From positions 434,001-498,000 of the forward strand of contig NZ_JAQQWU010000001.1 in the NCBI RefSeq assembly GCF_028610625.1: a stretch of DNA of 64,000 nucleotides, written 5' to 3'. The translations under genes and the position numbers were made by a program. The stretch is from Guptibacillus spartinae (GTDB lineage Bacteria > Bacillota > Bacilli > Bacillales > Guptibacillaceae). Below are positions 51,409 to 61,400 of this stretch, piece after piece. The notes under the pieces were generated by a model, which did not search any database, was not told the origin of the DNA, and saw only the letters and a list, made by a program, of their open reading frames with translations. Numbering within the stretch: the first letter of the stretch is position 1; each line of letters opens with the position of its first letter.

Positions 51409-53439
51409 ATGGACGATCGGATTACACAAATAAAAGGGATTGGTGATGAGAAAGCGGCTTCTCTCTCATCGATTGGAATTCATAAAATACAAGATTTAAT
51501 TGAATATTTCCCGTTTCGTTATGAAGATTATGAACTCAAAGATTTGGCTGATGTAAAGCACGAAGAACGAGCAACACTTGAAGGTAAAGTTCATAGTGAA
51601 CCAGTAGTCCGCTTTTATGGAAAGAAGAAATCACGATTGTCCGTAAGGCTGTTAGTAGGAAAATTCCTCATAACAGCCGTTTTTTTTAATCGTGCGTTCT
51701 TAAAAAAGCAGTTTACTTTAGGTCAGATCGTTACGGTAACAGGAAAATGGGATCAGCATAAAATGACGCTTTCAGCAAACGAAATTACGTTTTCAAGTCA
51801 TAATCCTGACGGAACGATTGAGCCAATCTACCATGTTGGCGGAGACGTAACGGTTAAAGCGATGAAACGTTATATTCAGCTAGCGCTGAACCAGTTTGGA
51901 GAGCAAATCAAAGAAAACCTCCCGCCGCAAATGCTCGAACGATATAAGTTGATGCCACGAAAAGATGCGGTTATGATCATGCATGCTCCACCATCCCATG
52001 AAGGACTTAAACAGGCGAGACGCCGATTTGTTTATGAGGAGTTACTTCAGTTTCAGCTTAAGATGCAAGTGTTCAGAAAAAGGGAGCGGGAAAGCACAAA
52101 AGGGGCTTCCCAAGTTTTTGAGAAAAAGAAGTTAGATGAGTTTGTTCAAAGTCTTCCTTTCCCATTAACAGGAGCTCAGAATCGTGTTGTGGACGAGATA
52201 TTGAAAGACATGGAGAGTTCTTATCGTATGAACCGTTTGCTTCAAGGGGATGTTGGCTCTGGTAAAACGGTGGTAGCTGCAATTGGGTTATACGCATCTA
52301 ACCTTGCAGGGCATCAAGGTGCCTTAATGGTACCGACAGAAATTTTAGCTGAACAGCATTTTGAATCTTTTCAGGAGCTTCTTGGTGAAAGACTGAATGT
52401 AGAATTGTTAACGGGGTCTGTAAAAGGGAAGAAACGTCGCGAAATCTTAGAGCGTCTTGCAAGTGGAGAAGTAGACCTCCTAATCGGTACACACGCGTTG
52501 ATACAAGATGAAGTGGTATTCCAAAATCTTGGGCTTGTCATTACAGATGAACAGCACAGGTTTGGAGTGAATCAGCGAAGAGTGTTAAGAGAAAAAGGAC
52601 TAAGCCCTGACGTTCTGTATATGACGGCAACCCCTATTCCAAGAACGCTCGCTATTTCCGTGTTCGGAGACATGGATGTGTCAACGATCGATGAAATGCC
52701 TGCGGGACGTAAACCGATCGAAACGTATTGGGCAAAGCCAGACATGCTAACTCGTGTCATTGATTTTATGAAAAAAGAACTAGATCAGGGAAGGCAGGGC
52801 TATGTTATTTGCCCACTAATTGAAGAATCGGAAAAGCTTGATGTGCAAAATGCGATCGACGTCCATTTTCAAATGCAAACGGCCCTCCCAGATTATCAAG
52901 TAGGATTAATGCATGGCAGATTAAGTTCAGATGAAAAAGAAGAAGTGATGGAAGAGTTTAGTACAAGTGCTGTCCAGCTTCTCGTATCTACTACTGTTGT
53001 AGAAGTAGGAGTAAACGTTCCAAATGCAACGATTATGGTCATCTATGATGCAGAACGCTTTGGCCTGGCGCAACTCCATCAACTGCGAGGGCGCGTTGGT
53101 CGAGGTAGTGAGCAATCTTACTGTGTGCTACTTGCTGATCCAAAATCAGAAGTTGGGAAAGAGCGTATGCAAATCATGACGGAATCCAATGATGGGTTCG
53201 TTCTTTCACAGCGTGATTTAGAGCTTCGTGGTCCTGGCGATTTTTTTGGTCGAAAGCAAAGTGGGCTACCTGAATTTAAAGTCGCTGATTTAATTCATGA
53301 TTATCGCGTACTTGAAGTGGCTCGAAATGATGCCGCCGCTCTTGTTGACTCTACCGCTTTCTGGGAAGATGAAACCTATCGTAGTTTACGAGACTATCTC
53401 ACTGAGCAAGGCGTTTTAAGTGGGGAAAAGCTGGATTAA
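51409..53439 (+). CDS. recG: ATP-dependent DNA helicase RecG
   Basis: Remodels stalled replication forks and Holliday junctions. N-terminal wedge/OB domain (residues ~1-200), Walker A LLQGDVGSGKTVVAAIGLY near residue 280, TITDEQHRFG DExH box, TATPIPRTLAIS, and the C-terminal helicase motifs VVEVGVNVPNATIM and LHQLRGRVGRG. Length is 676 residues. Ten bases after sdaAA. No canonical terminator follows; the fapR promoter starts 2 bases after its stop. Confidence 0.97.
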   Translation: MDDRITQIKGIGDEKAASLSSIGIHKIQDLIEYFPFRYEDYELKDLADVKHEERATLEGKVHSEPVVRFYGKKKSRLSVRLLVGKFLITAVFFNRAFLKKQFTLGQIVTVTGKWDQHKMTLSANEITFSSHNPDGTIEPIYHVGGDVTVKAMKRYIQLALNQFGEQIKENLPPQMLERYKLMPRKDAVMIMHAPPSHEGLKQARRRFVYEELLQFQLKMQVFRKRERESTKGASQVFEKKKLDEFVQSLPFPLTGAQNRVVDEILKDMESSYRMNRLLQGDVGSGKTVVAAIGLYASNLAGHQGALMVPTEILAEQHFESFQELLGERLNVELLTGSVKGKKRREILERLASGEVDLLIGTHALIQDEVVFQNLGLVITDEQHRFGVNQRRVLREKGLSPDVLYMTATPIPRTLAISVFGDMDVSTIDEMPAGRKPIETYWAKPDMLTRVIDFMKKELDQGRQGYVICPLIEESEKLDVQNAIDVHFQMQTALPDYQVGLMHGRLSSDEKEEVMEEFSTSAVQLLVSTTVVEVGVNVPNATIMVIYDAERFGLAQLHQLRGRVGRGSEQSYCVLLADPKSEVGKERMQIMTESNDGFVLSQRDLELRGPGDFFGRKQSGLPEFKVADLIHDYRVLEVARNDAAALVDSTAFWEDETYRSLRDYLTEQGVLSGEKLD

Positions 53440-53440
53440 C

Positions 53441-53469
53441 TTGCATAATCATACCTCACAGTATATACT
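53441..53469 (+). promoter_or_regulatory. fapR operon promoter
   Basis: TTGCAT at 53441-53446 and TATACT at 53464-53469 with an exact 17-base spacer, starting two bases after the recG stop. Predicted start of transcription near 53476 lies inside the FapR operator. Confidence 0.8.
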
Positions 53470-53474
53470 ACCTT

Positions 53475-53491
53475 TTAGGACCTAGTCATAA
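53475..53491 (+). promoter_or_regulatory. FapR operator
   Basis: TTAGGACCTAGTCATAA closely matches the 17-bp FapR box (TTAGTACCTRRTMYTAA-like, from memory). It overlaps the predicted +1, so bound FapR would block initiation, and malonyl-CoA would relieve it. This is the same autoregulatory layout known for B. subtilis fapR. Confidence 0.85.
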
Positions 53492-53497
53492 GACTGA

Positions 53498-53527
53498 GAT
53501 AAAGAGGATCACGTGATCCTCTTTATC
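53498..53527. repeat. Perfect 30-bp palindrome in the fapR leader
   Basis: GATAAAGAGGATCAC (53498-53512) is followed directly by its exact reverse complement (53513-53527). As RNA it would form a 13-bp stem with an ACGT loop. No U-tract follows, so it is not a canonical intrinsic terminator for recG; it lies in the fapR 5' leader, 34 bases before the ATG. Confidence 0.85.
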
Positions 53528-53560
53528 CGTTTATTAATGCTAGATAGGCGGCGGTAGTAG

Positions 53561-54118
53561 ATGAAAAGGAGTAAGAAAGATCGGCAAAGTCAGCTAAAGG
53601 AAACGATTGAGAGCACCCCTTTTATTACAGACGAAGAGCTTGCTGAAAAATTCAGCGTAAGCATTCAAACCATCAGACTTGACCGTTTAGAGCTTTCCAT
53701 TCCAGAGCTTAGAGAAAGAATTAAGTATGTGGCTCAACAACAGCTTGATGAAGTCAAGGCTCTCCCGATTGATGAAGTGATCGGCCAAATCATTGATCTT
53801 CAGCTTGATGAAAGTGCCATTTCAATCCTTGATATTCGACCAGAACACGTTTTTTCTCGTAACAAAATCGCAAGAGGGCACCATCTTTTTGCCCAGGCGA
53901 ATTCACTTGCGGTAGCTATTATTAATGATGAGCTCGCTTTGACAGCGAAAGCAAACATTCGTTTTTCCAGTCAGGTGAAAGAAGGAGAACGAGTCGTCGC
54001 AAAAGCTGTCGTGACTGATCAACAAAAAGATAGAACGACGGTCGAAGTGAATAGCTATGTCCAGAATGAGAATGTGTTTTCTGGAGAATTTGTGATGTAT
54101 CGCTCGACTAAATCCTGA
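53561..54118 (+). CDS. fapR: Transcription factor FapR (fatty acid and phospholipid regulator)
   Basis: Repressor of lipid synthesis genes, released by malonyl-CoA. N-terminal DeoR-like helix-turn-helix [20 protein letters not shown] (residues ~23-42), linker helix [11 protein letters not shown], and a C-terminal hotdog-fold ligand domain with [18 protein letters not shown]. Length is 185 residues. The ribosome site is poor (AGGCGG), which may limit its own synthesis. Autoregulated by the operator at 53475. Confidence 0.97.
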   Translation: MKRSKKDRQSQLKETIESTPFITDEELAEKFSVSIQTIRLDRLELSIPELRERIKYVAQQQLDEVKALPIDEVIGQIIDLQLDESAISILDIRPEHVFSRNKIARGHHLFAQANSLAVAIINDELALTAKANIRFSSQVKEGERVVAKAVVTDQQKDRTTVEVNSYVQNENVFSGEFVMYRSTKS

Positions 54119-54135
54119 AGGGAAGTTGTTTGAAA

Positions 54136-55134
54136 ATGAGACTTGCAATTGACGCAATGGGTGGAGACAATGCCCCCGATGCGATAATAGAAGGTGTATA
54201 TGAAGCGATTGAAACTTTTAATGATTTATCTGTTACCATTATTGGTGATGAAGAAAAGATCAATCCGCTTTTAAAAGGAAACAAAGATCGGGTAACAATT
54301 TTACATACAGAGGAATATATCTCTTCAGAGGATCAGCCAGTTAAAGCTGTTCGACGCAAGAAGAATGCTTCAATGGTACTGGCTGTTAATGAAGTGAAAG
54401 AAGGACGCGCAGACGCCGCTATATCGGCAGGGAATACTGGCGCACTCATGGCAGCTGGCTTACTGTACGTAGGACGTATTAAAGGAATTGATCGACCCGG
54501 CTTAGCTCCGACGCTTCCAACGATCGATGAAGCTGGATTTGTTCTCCTTGATGTCGGTGCCAATATGGATGCTAAACCAGAGCACCTCCTTCAATATGCT
54601 CATATGGGTTCTGTTTATGCCGAGAAAGTGCGTGGTGTCAAAAATCCTCGCGTTGGTTTATTAAATATCGGTACAGAAGAAGGAAAAGGAAATGAGTTAA
54701 GCAAGCAGGCGTTTACCCTTTTACAGGACAGTGGCCTGAACTTTGTAGGTAACGTGGAATCAAGAGATATTCTTGGTAACGAAGCGGATGTAGTCGTATG
54801 CGATGGCTTTTCTGGGAATTTAGTTCTAAAAACCATCGAAGGTACCGCTTTAACGATGTTTAAAATGCTAAAGGAAGAGCTTACAAGCTCGTTTACTAGT
54901 AAAGTCGCGGCTGGTGTTTTGAAGCCTAAACTTAAAAACTTATCAACAAAGCTCGATTATTCTGAGTATGGGGGCGCAGGGTTGTTTGGCCTTAATGCTC
55001 CTGTCATTAAAGCACACGGCTCCTCCAATGGAAGAGCAGTGTATAGCGCGATTAAGCAAGCTAGAATGATGGTAACGGGTAATGTAGTGTCTGCAATACA
55101 AACATCTCTTGTTAAAAAGGAAGGAGATCAATAA
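54136..55134 (+). CDS. plsX: Phosphate acyltransferase PlsX
   Basis: Makes acyl phosphate from acyl-ACP for phosphatidic acid synthesis. Starts [20 protein letters not shown]; other blocks are [50 protein letters not shown] and [17 protein letters not shown]. Length is 332 residues. The ATG at 54136 aligns with family starts; a TTG at 54130 two codons upstream is closer to the GAAGGGAAG site and remains possible. Confidence 0.96.
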   Translation: MRLAIDAMGGDNAPDAIIEGVYEAIETFNDLSVTIIGDEEKINPLLKGNKDRVTILHTEEYISSEDQPVKAVRRKKNASMVLAVNEVKEGRADAAISAGNTGALMAAGLLYVGRIKGIDRPGLAPTLPTIDEAGFVLLDVGANMDAKPEHLLQYAHMGSVYAEKVRGVKNPRVGLLNIGTEEGKGNELSKQAFTLLQDSGLNFVGNVESRDILGNEADVVVCDGFSGNLVLKTIEGTALTMFKMLKEELTSSFTSKVAAGVLKPKLKNLSTKLDYSEYGGAGLFGLNAPVIKAHGSSNGRAVYSAIKQARMMVTGNVVSAIQTSLVKKEGDQ

Positions 55135-56075
55135 TGGGTAAAACGGCATTTCTATTTCCAGGGCAAGGTTCACAGGCTGTAGGCATGGGACAGGAGTTTA
55201 TGGAAGCTTACGAGGTTTCGAAAGATGTGTTTACAGAGGCAGACAATCGCCTTAACTTTGAACTAACAAAATTAATTATGAACGGTCCAATTGAGACGTT
55301 AACGCGAACTGAAAACGCACAGCCTGCGCTCTTAACAACGAGTGTGGCCGTTCTTGAAGCACTTCGTGAAAAAGGAATTACAGCAGACTATACGGCTGGT
55401 CATAGTCTTGGAGAATACTCGGCACTTGTTGCTTCTGGTGCGCTTTCGTTTTCAGATGCTGTTTTCGCTGTAAGAAACCGTGGATTATACATGGAAGAAG
55501 CTGTTCCTTCAGGCGAAGGAGCAATGGCAGCGGTTATGGGGATGGAAAGAGAAGAATTGCAAAAAGTAGTTGATGAGGTTTCCGCTTCCACTGCGACAGT
55601 TCAACTTGCAAACTTGAATAGTCCGGGACAAATCGTAATATCCGGTGCAAAAGCTGGTGTTGAAAAAGCGTCAGAAGTTGCCAAAGAAAATGGCGCTAGA
55701 CGGGTGATTCCACTTCAAGTAAGTGGACCGTTTCATTCTAGTCTGATGAAGCCAGCGGCAGATCAACTAGAAGCGATTCTAGAAGCGATTGATGTTAAAG
55801 ACGCTTCGATTCCAGTGATTGCAAATGTAACAGCTGAACCATCAACTTCAGGTGAAGAGATTCAAAAACATCTATTGGAACAAATTTATTCTCCTGTACT
55901 CTGGGAAGATACTGTAAGAAAGCTAATGGATCTTGGCGTGGATACCTTTATCGAAATCGGTCCAGGTAATGTCCTTTCGGGTCTCGTTAAAAAAGTAAAC
56001 CGTCGTGCATCGGTTCATGCAGTTGGAACACCAGAACAGCTCGATCAACTCATTGAAAAGTTAGGAGAGGAATAA
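55134..56075 (+). CDS. fabD: Malonyl CoA-acyl carrier protein transacylase
   Basis: Loads malonate on ACP. N-terminal FPGQGSQAVGMG, active-site Ser in TAGHSLGEYSALVASGAL (about residue 90), catalytic His in VSGPFHSSLMKPA (about residue 198). Length is 313 residues. TAATG overlap with plsX; ribosome site AAGGAGAT. Confidence 0.97.
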   Translation: MGKTAFLFPGQGSQAVGMGQEFMEAYEVSKDVFTEADNRLNFELTKLIMNGPIETLTRTENAQPALLTTSVAVLEALREKGITADYTAGHSLGEYSALVASGALSFSDAVFAVRNRGLYMEEAVPSGEGAMAAVMGMEREELQKVVDEVSASTATVQLANLNSPGQIVISGAKAGVEKASEVAKENGARRVIPLQVSGPFHSSLMKPAADQLEAILEAIDVKDASIPVIANVTAEPSTSGEEIQKHLLEQIYSPVLWEDTVRKLMDLGVDTFIEIGPGNVLSGLVKKVNRRASVHAVGTPEQLDQLIEKLGEE

Positions 56076-56078
56076 TCG

Positions 56079-56819
56079 ATGGCTGAAAACAAAACGGCAC
56101 TTGTAACAGGTGCTTCTCGTGGAATTGGACGTGCTATAGCCTTAGAACTAGCAAAAGAAGGTATGAATGTAGCGGTGAACTATGCAGGCAGTGAGGCAAA
56201 AGCAAATAGCGTAGTGGATGAAATTAAAGCAGCTGGTGGGAATGCGATTGCGATTAAAGCAAACGTAGCAAGTATGGAAGAAGTTCAGGGCATGATTAAA
56301 GAAGTTGTTTCAACCTTTGGAAGTCTTGAAGTGCTTGTGAATAATGCCGGCATTACGCGTGATAACCTGATTATGCGAATGAAGGAAGAAGAGTGGGATT
56401 CCGTGATCGACACAAACTTAAAAGGTGTCTTTAACTGCACGAAGTCTGTTACTCGTCAAATGATGAAACAGCGCTACGGACGCATTGTCAATGTAGCGTC
56501 TGTCGTAGGTGTAGCCGGGAATGCTGGTCAAGCGAACTATGTAGCAGCTAAAGCTGGTGTCATCGGTTTAACAAAAACGACGGCGAAAGAGCTTGCAAGT
56601 CGTAACATTACGGTCAACGCTCTAGCACCTGGATTTATTGAAACGGACATGACGGATGACCTTTCTGACGAAGTGAAAAGTGGGATGAAAGGGCAAATTC
56701 CACTCGGGAGACTTGGGGCAGCAGAGGACATTGCCAAAGCAACGAAGTTTCTTGTTTCGGATGACGCCAATTATATTACTGGCCAAACACTTCATATTGA
56801 TGGCGGCATGATCATGTAA
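56079..56819 (+). CDS. fabG: 3-oxoacyl-[acyl-carrier-protein] reductase
   Basis: NADPH-dependent short-chain dehydrogenase of the elongation cycle. Cofactor motif [20 protein letters not shown] motif [11 protein letters not shown], catalytic Ser-Tyr-Lys in [23 protein letters not shown]-type region (Tyr and Lys near residues 151-155), and [12 protein letters not shown]. Length is 246 residues. Three bases after fabD. Confidence 0.97.
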   Translation: MAENKTALVTGASRGIGRAIALELAKEGMNVAVNYAGSEAKANSVVDEIKAAGGNAIAIKANVASMEEVQGMIKEVVSTFGSLEVLVNNAGITRDNLIMRMKEEEWDSVIDTNLKGVFNCTKSVTRQMMKQRYGRIVNVASVVGVAGNAGQANYVAAKAGVIGLTKTTAKELASRNITVNALAPGFIETDMTDDLSDEVKSGMKGQIPLGRLGAAEDIAKATKFLVSDDANYITGQTLHIDGGMIM

Positions 56820-56886
56820 CTTTTTGATCAACATCTAGTTTTTTTGTTTTATATATCCTATAATAGCTTGAGGGGAGGTGAGTCTA

Positions 56887-57120
56887 ATGGCAGATACACT
56901 AGAGCGTGTAACAAAGATTATCGTTGATCGTCTTGGAGTTGAAGAATCTGAGATTAAACCAGAAGCTTCTTTCAAAGACGACCTTGGTGCCGATTCCCTT
57001 GATGTAGTGGAATTAGTCATGGAACTTGAAGATGAGTTTGATCTTGAAATTTCTGATGAAGATGCTGAGAAAATTGTAACAGTTGGCGATGTAATTGATT
57101 ACATAAACAGCCATCAATAA
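56887..57120 (+). CDS. acpP: Acyl carrier protein
   Basis: A 77-residue ACP. The phosphopantetheine Ser is in [19 protein letters not shown] (about residue 37). ATG at 56887 is 7 bases after GGGGAGG; the in-frame GTG at 56878 lies inside that site. A TATAAT at 56859-56864 in the 67-base gap after fabG suggests a separate promoter, but its -35 is unclear. Confidence 0.97.
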   Translation: MADTLERVTKIIVDRLGVEESEIKPEASFKDDLGADSLDVVELVMELEDEFDLEISDEDAEKIVTVGDVIDYINSHQ

Positions 57121-57143
57121 TCTTCGGGTGATCCTGAAGTGAT

Positions 57144-57175
57144 GGAATAAGCCCCGCTTGACGGGGTTTTATTCC
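57144..57175 (+). terminator. Terminator after acpP
   Basis: GGAATAAGCCCCG pairs with CGGGGTTTTATTCC (one bulge) around a CTTGA loop. The T-run is inside the 3' arm, so termination may be partial, letting rnc be read through. Confidence 0.75.
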
Positions 57176-57229
57176 TGTTATGTAAGCTCCAGAGTACAAA
57201 GATGAAAGTGATAAGTCGTGGAGGTATCT

Positions 57230-58021
57230 ATGTCCAAATCAAAACATTCACCAAAAACGAGAGCCAGACGATTCAAACCTAAGCATTCACGACAACTCGT
57301 GGTTGGAGAGGCAATCAGATCGCAATTCACTGCTTTTCAAGAGGAAATTGGTGTATCGTTCGAAAATGAACAGCTTCTTTTTCAAGCTTTTACCCATTCA
57401 TCCTATGTGAATGAGCATCGACTGCATCCGCAAATGGATAATGAACGTCTCGAATTTCTTGGAGATGCCGTACTTGAACTCACAATATCAAGATACTTGT
57501 ATGAGAAGTACCCAAATATGAGTGAAGGACAGTTAACGAAGCTTAGAGCAGCAATTGTATGTGAACCATCACTTGTACAATTTGCGAACGACCTGAATTT
57601 TGGGCATCTTGTGTTACTAGGCAAGGGAGAAGAAATGACAGGTGGAAGAATGCGCCCAGCTCTTCTAGCGGATGTATTTGAATCATTCGTCTGTGCTTTG
57701 TATCTTGATCGTGGTCTTGAAGTCGTCTTTGAATTTCTTGAGAAGTTTGTTTATCCGAAAATTAATGCCGGTGCTTTTTCTCATGTGATGGATTACAAAA
57801 GCCAGCTTCAGGAAGTGATTCAGCGTGAAAGCCTTGGAGTCATTGATTATGTCATTACCGATGAAAAAGGACCCGCACATAACCGAGAGTTTTCATCGAA
57901 AGTTATGTTGAATGGCAATGACCTTGGTGTAGGGGTCGGACGCTCAAAGAAAGAAGCTGAGCAAATGGCTGCACAAAAAGCACTTTTAAATTTAAAAGAA
58001 CGTAATGAAAAAGAATCCTGA
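57230..58021 (+). CDS. rnc: Ribonuclease III
   Basis: Double-strand-specific RNase processing rRNA and structured mRNA. Signature motif [17 protein letters not shown] (about residues 69-85) with the second acidic site [17 protein letters not shown]-terminal dsRNA-binding domain from about residue 180 ([16 protein letters not shown], ending [14 protein letters not shown]). The first ~30 residues are basic and specific to bacilli. Length is 263 residues. ATG at 57230 is preceded by GTGGAGG; an in-frame GTG at 57218 lies in that site. Confidence 0.96.
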   Translation: MSKSKHSPKTRARRFKPKHSRQLVVGEAIRSQFTAFQEEIGVSFENEQLLFQAFTHSSYVNEHRLHPQMDNERLEFLGDAVLELTISRYLYEKYPNMSEGQLTKLRAAIVCEPSLVQFANDLNFGHLVLLGKGEEMTGGRMRPALLADVFESFVCALYLDRGLEVVFEFLEKFVYPKINAGAFSHVMDYKSQLQEVIQRESLGVIDYVITDEKGPAHNREFSSKVMLNGNDLGVGVGRSKKEAEQMAAQKALLNLKERNEKES

Positions 58022-58041
58022 GCTCAGGATTCTTTTTCATT
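58004..58041. terminator. Bidirectional terminator, perfect 38-base palindrome
   Basis: The 19 bases at 58004-58022 are followed directly by their exact reverse complement. The core is an 11-bp GC-containing stem with A-run and T-run flanks, so it serves both rnc (plus) and the convergent small gene (minus). The last six rnc codons and its stop lie in the left arm. Confidence 0.93.
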
Positions 58042-58055
58042 AGTATTCTCTTTGT

Positions 58056-58280
58056 TTAAGAAGCGCGCATTTTACCAAGCTCAGCTAAAATGGCTTGCAT
58101 TTCTGCTACGCTAAGTGATTGCTTCTTGTTTAGCATGACATAGATTTCATGAATGTCATCATAAGAAGATAAATCGAATGATTCGGGTTTAATCATCCCA
58201 GCATTGATCACTTGCATTTTTTCTTTAATGCTTTCGACCATAAACGCGAGGTTTTCTTCTGATTTAATCGTAAGATCCAT
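58056..58280 (-). CDS. DUF1128 family protein (UPF0435, YfkK-like)
   Basis: A 74-residue, mostly helical, highly charged protein. It resembles the Bacillus UPF0435/YfkK family through NLAFMVESIKEKMQVINAGM, a SSYDDIHEIYVML segment and SVAEMQAILAELGKMR. Function unknown. The ATG at 58280 is preceded by AGGTGG on the minus strand; a GTG 3 codons upstream overlaps that site. It is inserted between rnc and smc, which are adjacent in B. subtilis, and is oriented against both. Confidence 0.85.
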   Translation of the reverse strand: MDLTIKSEENLAFMVESIKEKMQVINAGMIKPESFDLSSYDDIHEIYVMLNKKQSLSVAEMQAILAELGKMRAS

Positions 58281-58289
58281 TAGTTCCAC

Positions 58290-58490
58290 CTGCCTTATTC
58301 GTAATTCAATGACGCTGCGTCATATTATGTACAAACCCTACAGTGTAGTCTTCCTTATGGGTTTTCCTTATTGTAACATGTCTTTGCCCAGTATCGTAGT
58401 GGTCATTGTTTTATGATAAAATAAGACAGTTAGAGAAATGAAAAGTGCTTTTATTGCATACATAGATGAAACAGATGAGGGGGAAAGATG
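58290..58490. other. Divergent regulatory region between the DUF1128 gene and smc
   Basis: About 200 bases with no gene. It contains a dyad CTACAGTGTAG at 58338-58348, a wider AAACCC/GGGTTT pair at 58333-58338 and 58359-58364, and a direct repeat TTCCTTAT at 58351 and 58364. AT-rich sequence at 58411-58422 (TATGATAAAAT) may be the smc -10 region, but no convincing -35 was found. Confidence 0.45.
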
Positions 58491-61400
58491 ATGTTCCTCA
58501 AACGATTAGATGTAGTCGGCTTTAAATCATTTGCCGATCGTATTTCAGTTGAGTTTGTCCCAGGAGTAACATCAGTTGTCGGTCCAAACGGAAGCGGCAA
58601 AAGTAATATTAATGACGCAATTAGGTGGGTGCTTGGTGAACAGTCTGCGAGGTCACTAAGAGGCGCCAAAATGGAAGATATTATTTTCGCAGGAAGCGAT
58701 ACAAGAAAAGCGGTTAATTTAGCGGAAGTAACGCTCACACTTGATAATACGAATCAATATTTACCGATTGACTATAATGAAGTTAGTGTCACGAGACGCG
58801 TTTATCGCTCGGGAGATAGTGAGTATCTCTTAAATAACCAAACGTGTCGGCTAAAAGATATTATTGAATTGTTCATGGACTCAGGTCTTGGGAAGGAATC
58901 CTTCTCCATTATCGGTCAGGGAAGAATTGAAGAGATACTAAGTAGTAAATCGGAAGAACGTCGTAAAATATTCGAAGAAGCGGCAGGGGTTTTAAAATAC
59001 AAAACTCGGAAAACAAAGGCAGAAACGCGTTTAAAGGAAACGGAAGATAACTTGCATCGGGTTGAGGATATTTTATATGAATTAGAAGATCAAGTAGAGC
59101 CACTTCGGATGCAGGCATCCATCGCAAAGGATTATTTGCAGAAACGCGAGGATCTCGAGAAGATTGAAGCAGCTCTCACCGTCCATGAAATTGAAGAGTA
59201 TCACCAAGCATGGAACTTAAAGAAGGAAGAGCTTGAGTCTTTAAAATCGAAGGAACGTACGCTAAATGACGCAATCGCTGAAAAGAAGAACGCGTTAGCA
59301 AGTGGGAGACAAAAGCTTGACCAATCTGAGCATAACCTAGAGACCTATCAGCAACAGCTTCTTGATACAAGTGAAGAGCTTGAGAAACTTGAAGGAAAAA
59401 AAGAAGTTCTAAAAGAACGAAAAAAAAATGCGCACCAAAATCGATCAAATCTTCAGGAGCGCATCACGTTCTTACAAGAGAAAAAAAGATATTACGAAAA
59501 AGAAATCGCGCATCATCGCAGCCGATTTGATCACCAAAAGAAAGAATTAGGTGATTTAAAGACTAGTTTGAAAAAAGAAACGGAACTTCTATCTGATATT
59601 GAGCAGGATATTGAACAAGAGCTTGATCGAATGAAATCGGATTACTTTGAACTGCTAAACGAGCAGGCGTCTATCCGAAACGAACATCGTTATCTTCAAG
59701 ATCAGCTGTCAATACTCAATCAGCGTAAAGAGCGCCTCGATGGGGATAATCATAAATATATTGAAGAGCGAAGCGCGGTTGACGAAAAGAAAGCAGAACG
59801 TTCAGCCAAGTTAGCTCAGTCAAAACAAGAGCTCGAAGCTCACGTGTCCCACTTTTATAAAAGTAAACATGATGTAGAAGAGAAAAAGAAGGCGCTAGGG
59901 GAGAAAGAATCGAAGCTCTATCAAGCGTATCAATATATTCAACAATATAAATCAAAAAAAGAAATGTTAGAAGAGATGCAGGACGATTATGCTGGATTCT
60001 TCCAGGGCGTTAAAGAAGTGCTGAAAGCTCGTGACGAGCTATCGGGTATTGAAGGAGCGGTAGCCGAATTGATTACGGTGCCAAAGGAAGTCGAAACGGC
60101 GCTTGAAACGGCCCTCGGCGGCGCCATGCAAAATGTTGTCGTACACGATGAGGCAGCGGGGAGACAGGCGATCGCGTTTTTGAAAAAAAATCGTTCCGGA
60201 CGAGCTACTTTCCTGCCGCTCTCAGTCGTGAAGTCACGCAAGATATCAAGCTATGACTTAGAACGTGTGAAACAAAACGAGGCGTTCGTAGGCGTTGCGT
60301 CTGACCTCATCACCTATAATACGAAGTATCAGGCTGTCATGGAAAATTTACTAGGATCAGTTCTTGTTGCCAAAGAACTAAAAGGCGCGAATGAACTAGC
60401 GAAAATCATGCAATATCGCACGAGGATTGTTACGCTAGAAGGAGATGTTGTCAATCCAGGCGGCTCCATGAGTGGTGGTAGTGCTAAGCAGAAATCTTCA
60501 TCTCTACTTAGCCGTCAGCGTGATCTTGAAATTCTGATTAAAAAACTTGAAGACATGCAGAAAAAGACAACGGGTGTCGAGCAAGAGATCAAGAAGGATA
60601 AAGTCGCTTTAGCTAATCTAGAAGAAAAGCTAGATGAGATGCGAGAGCGTGGTGAAAATCTCAGATTAGAAGAGCAGTCTCTCTTAGGAGACTTACGAGC
60701 AATTGAAGGAGACGAACGAAATTCGAACGAACGTCTTCAGCTATATGATCGTGAGAAAAAAGCGATTGAAGAGGAAATTGAAACGCATCAAAAGCGTCAT
60801 GTCTATCTTACTGAGCGCCTCGAAACGATTACGAAACAAGCAGCAACTCTAGAAAGTAAAATAGATAACTTAACTGCAAAGAAACAAACTCAGCAAACCT
60901 CTCGTGAAACAATTCAAACGGAGATTACTGAGTTGAAAGTAAAAGTTGCTGAGCATCAGCAATCGTTCCAAAATCAAAAAGAAACGCTCGATCGTTTAAC
61001 AACAGAACAAAATGAGACGAATACGCAGCTCTCTGAAACGACAGAAGAATTCACGCTCTTAACGGAAGCCATGTCTTCTAATTCTAATGGAGAAGAGAAA
61101 CTGGACCAAAACATTGTATCGTTTCGAGCTGAGAAAGATAAATTGCTTCAGTCGCTTCAAAACGAGCGAGAAATAAAACTTGCTTTGCAACAAGACATTG
61201 AAGCAGTTAGTGCGAAACTTGATTCTCTTATGGCGGAGGACAAGCAGCTCTCAGGATTAATGCAGGCTGTTGAAGTTAGCATTAATCGTTTGGATGTTGA
61301 ACTTGAGAACAGGTTGGCGATTTTAAGTGAAGAATATGAGTTAACATACGAAGCCGCAAAGGAAAAACATGTTCTTTCGCTCGAACCCGAAGATGCAAGG

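Noticed and set aside
53498-53527. Palindrome considered as a plain recG terminator
   Set aside because: No U-tract follows and it lies downstream of the fapR promoter and operator; kept instead as an unexplained leader element.
53537-53557. Six-codon upstream open frame (MLDRRR) before fapR
   Set aside because: No ribosome site is visible and such short frames are expected by chance.
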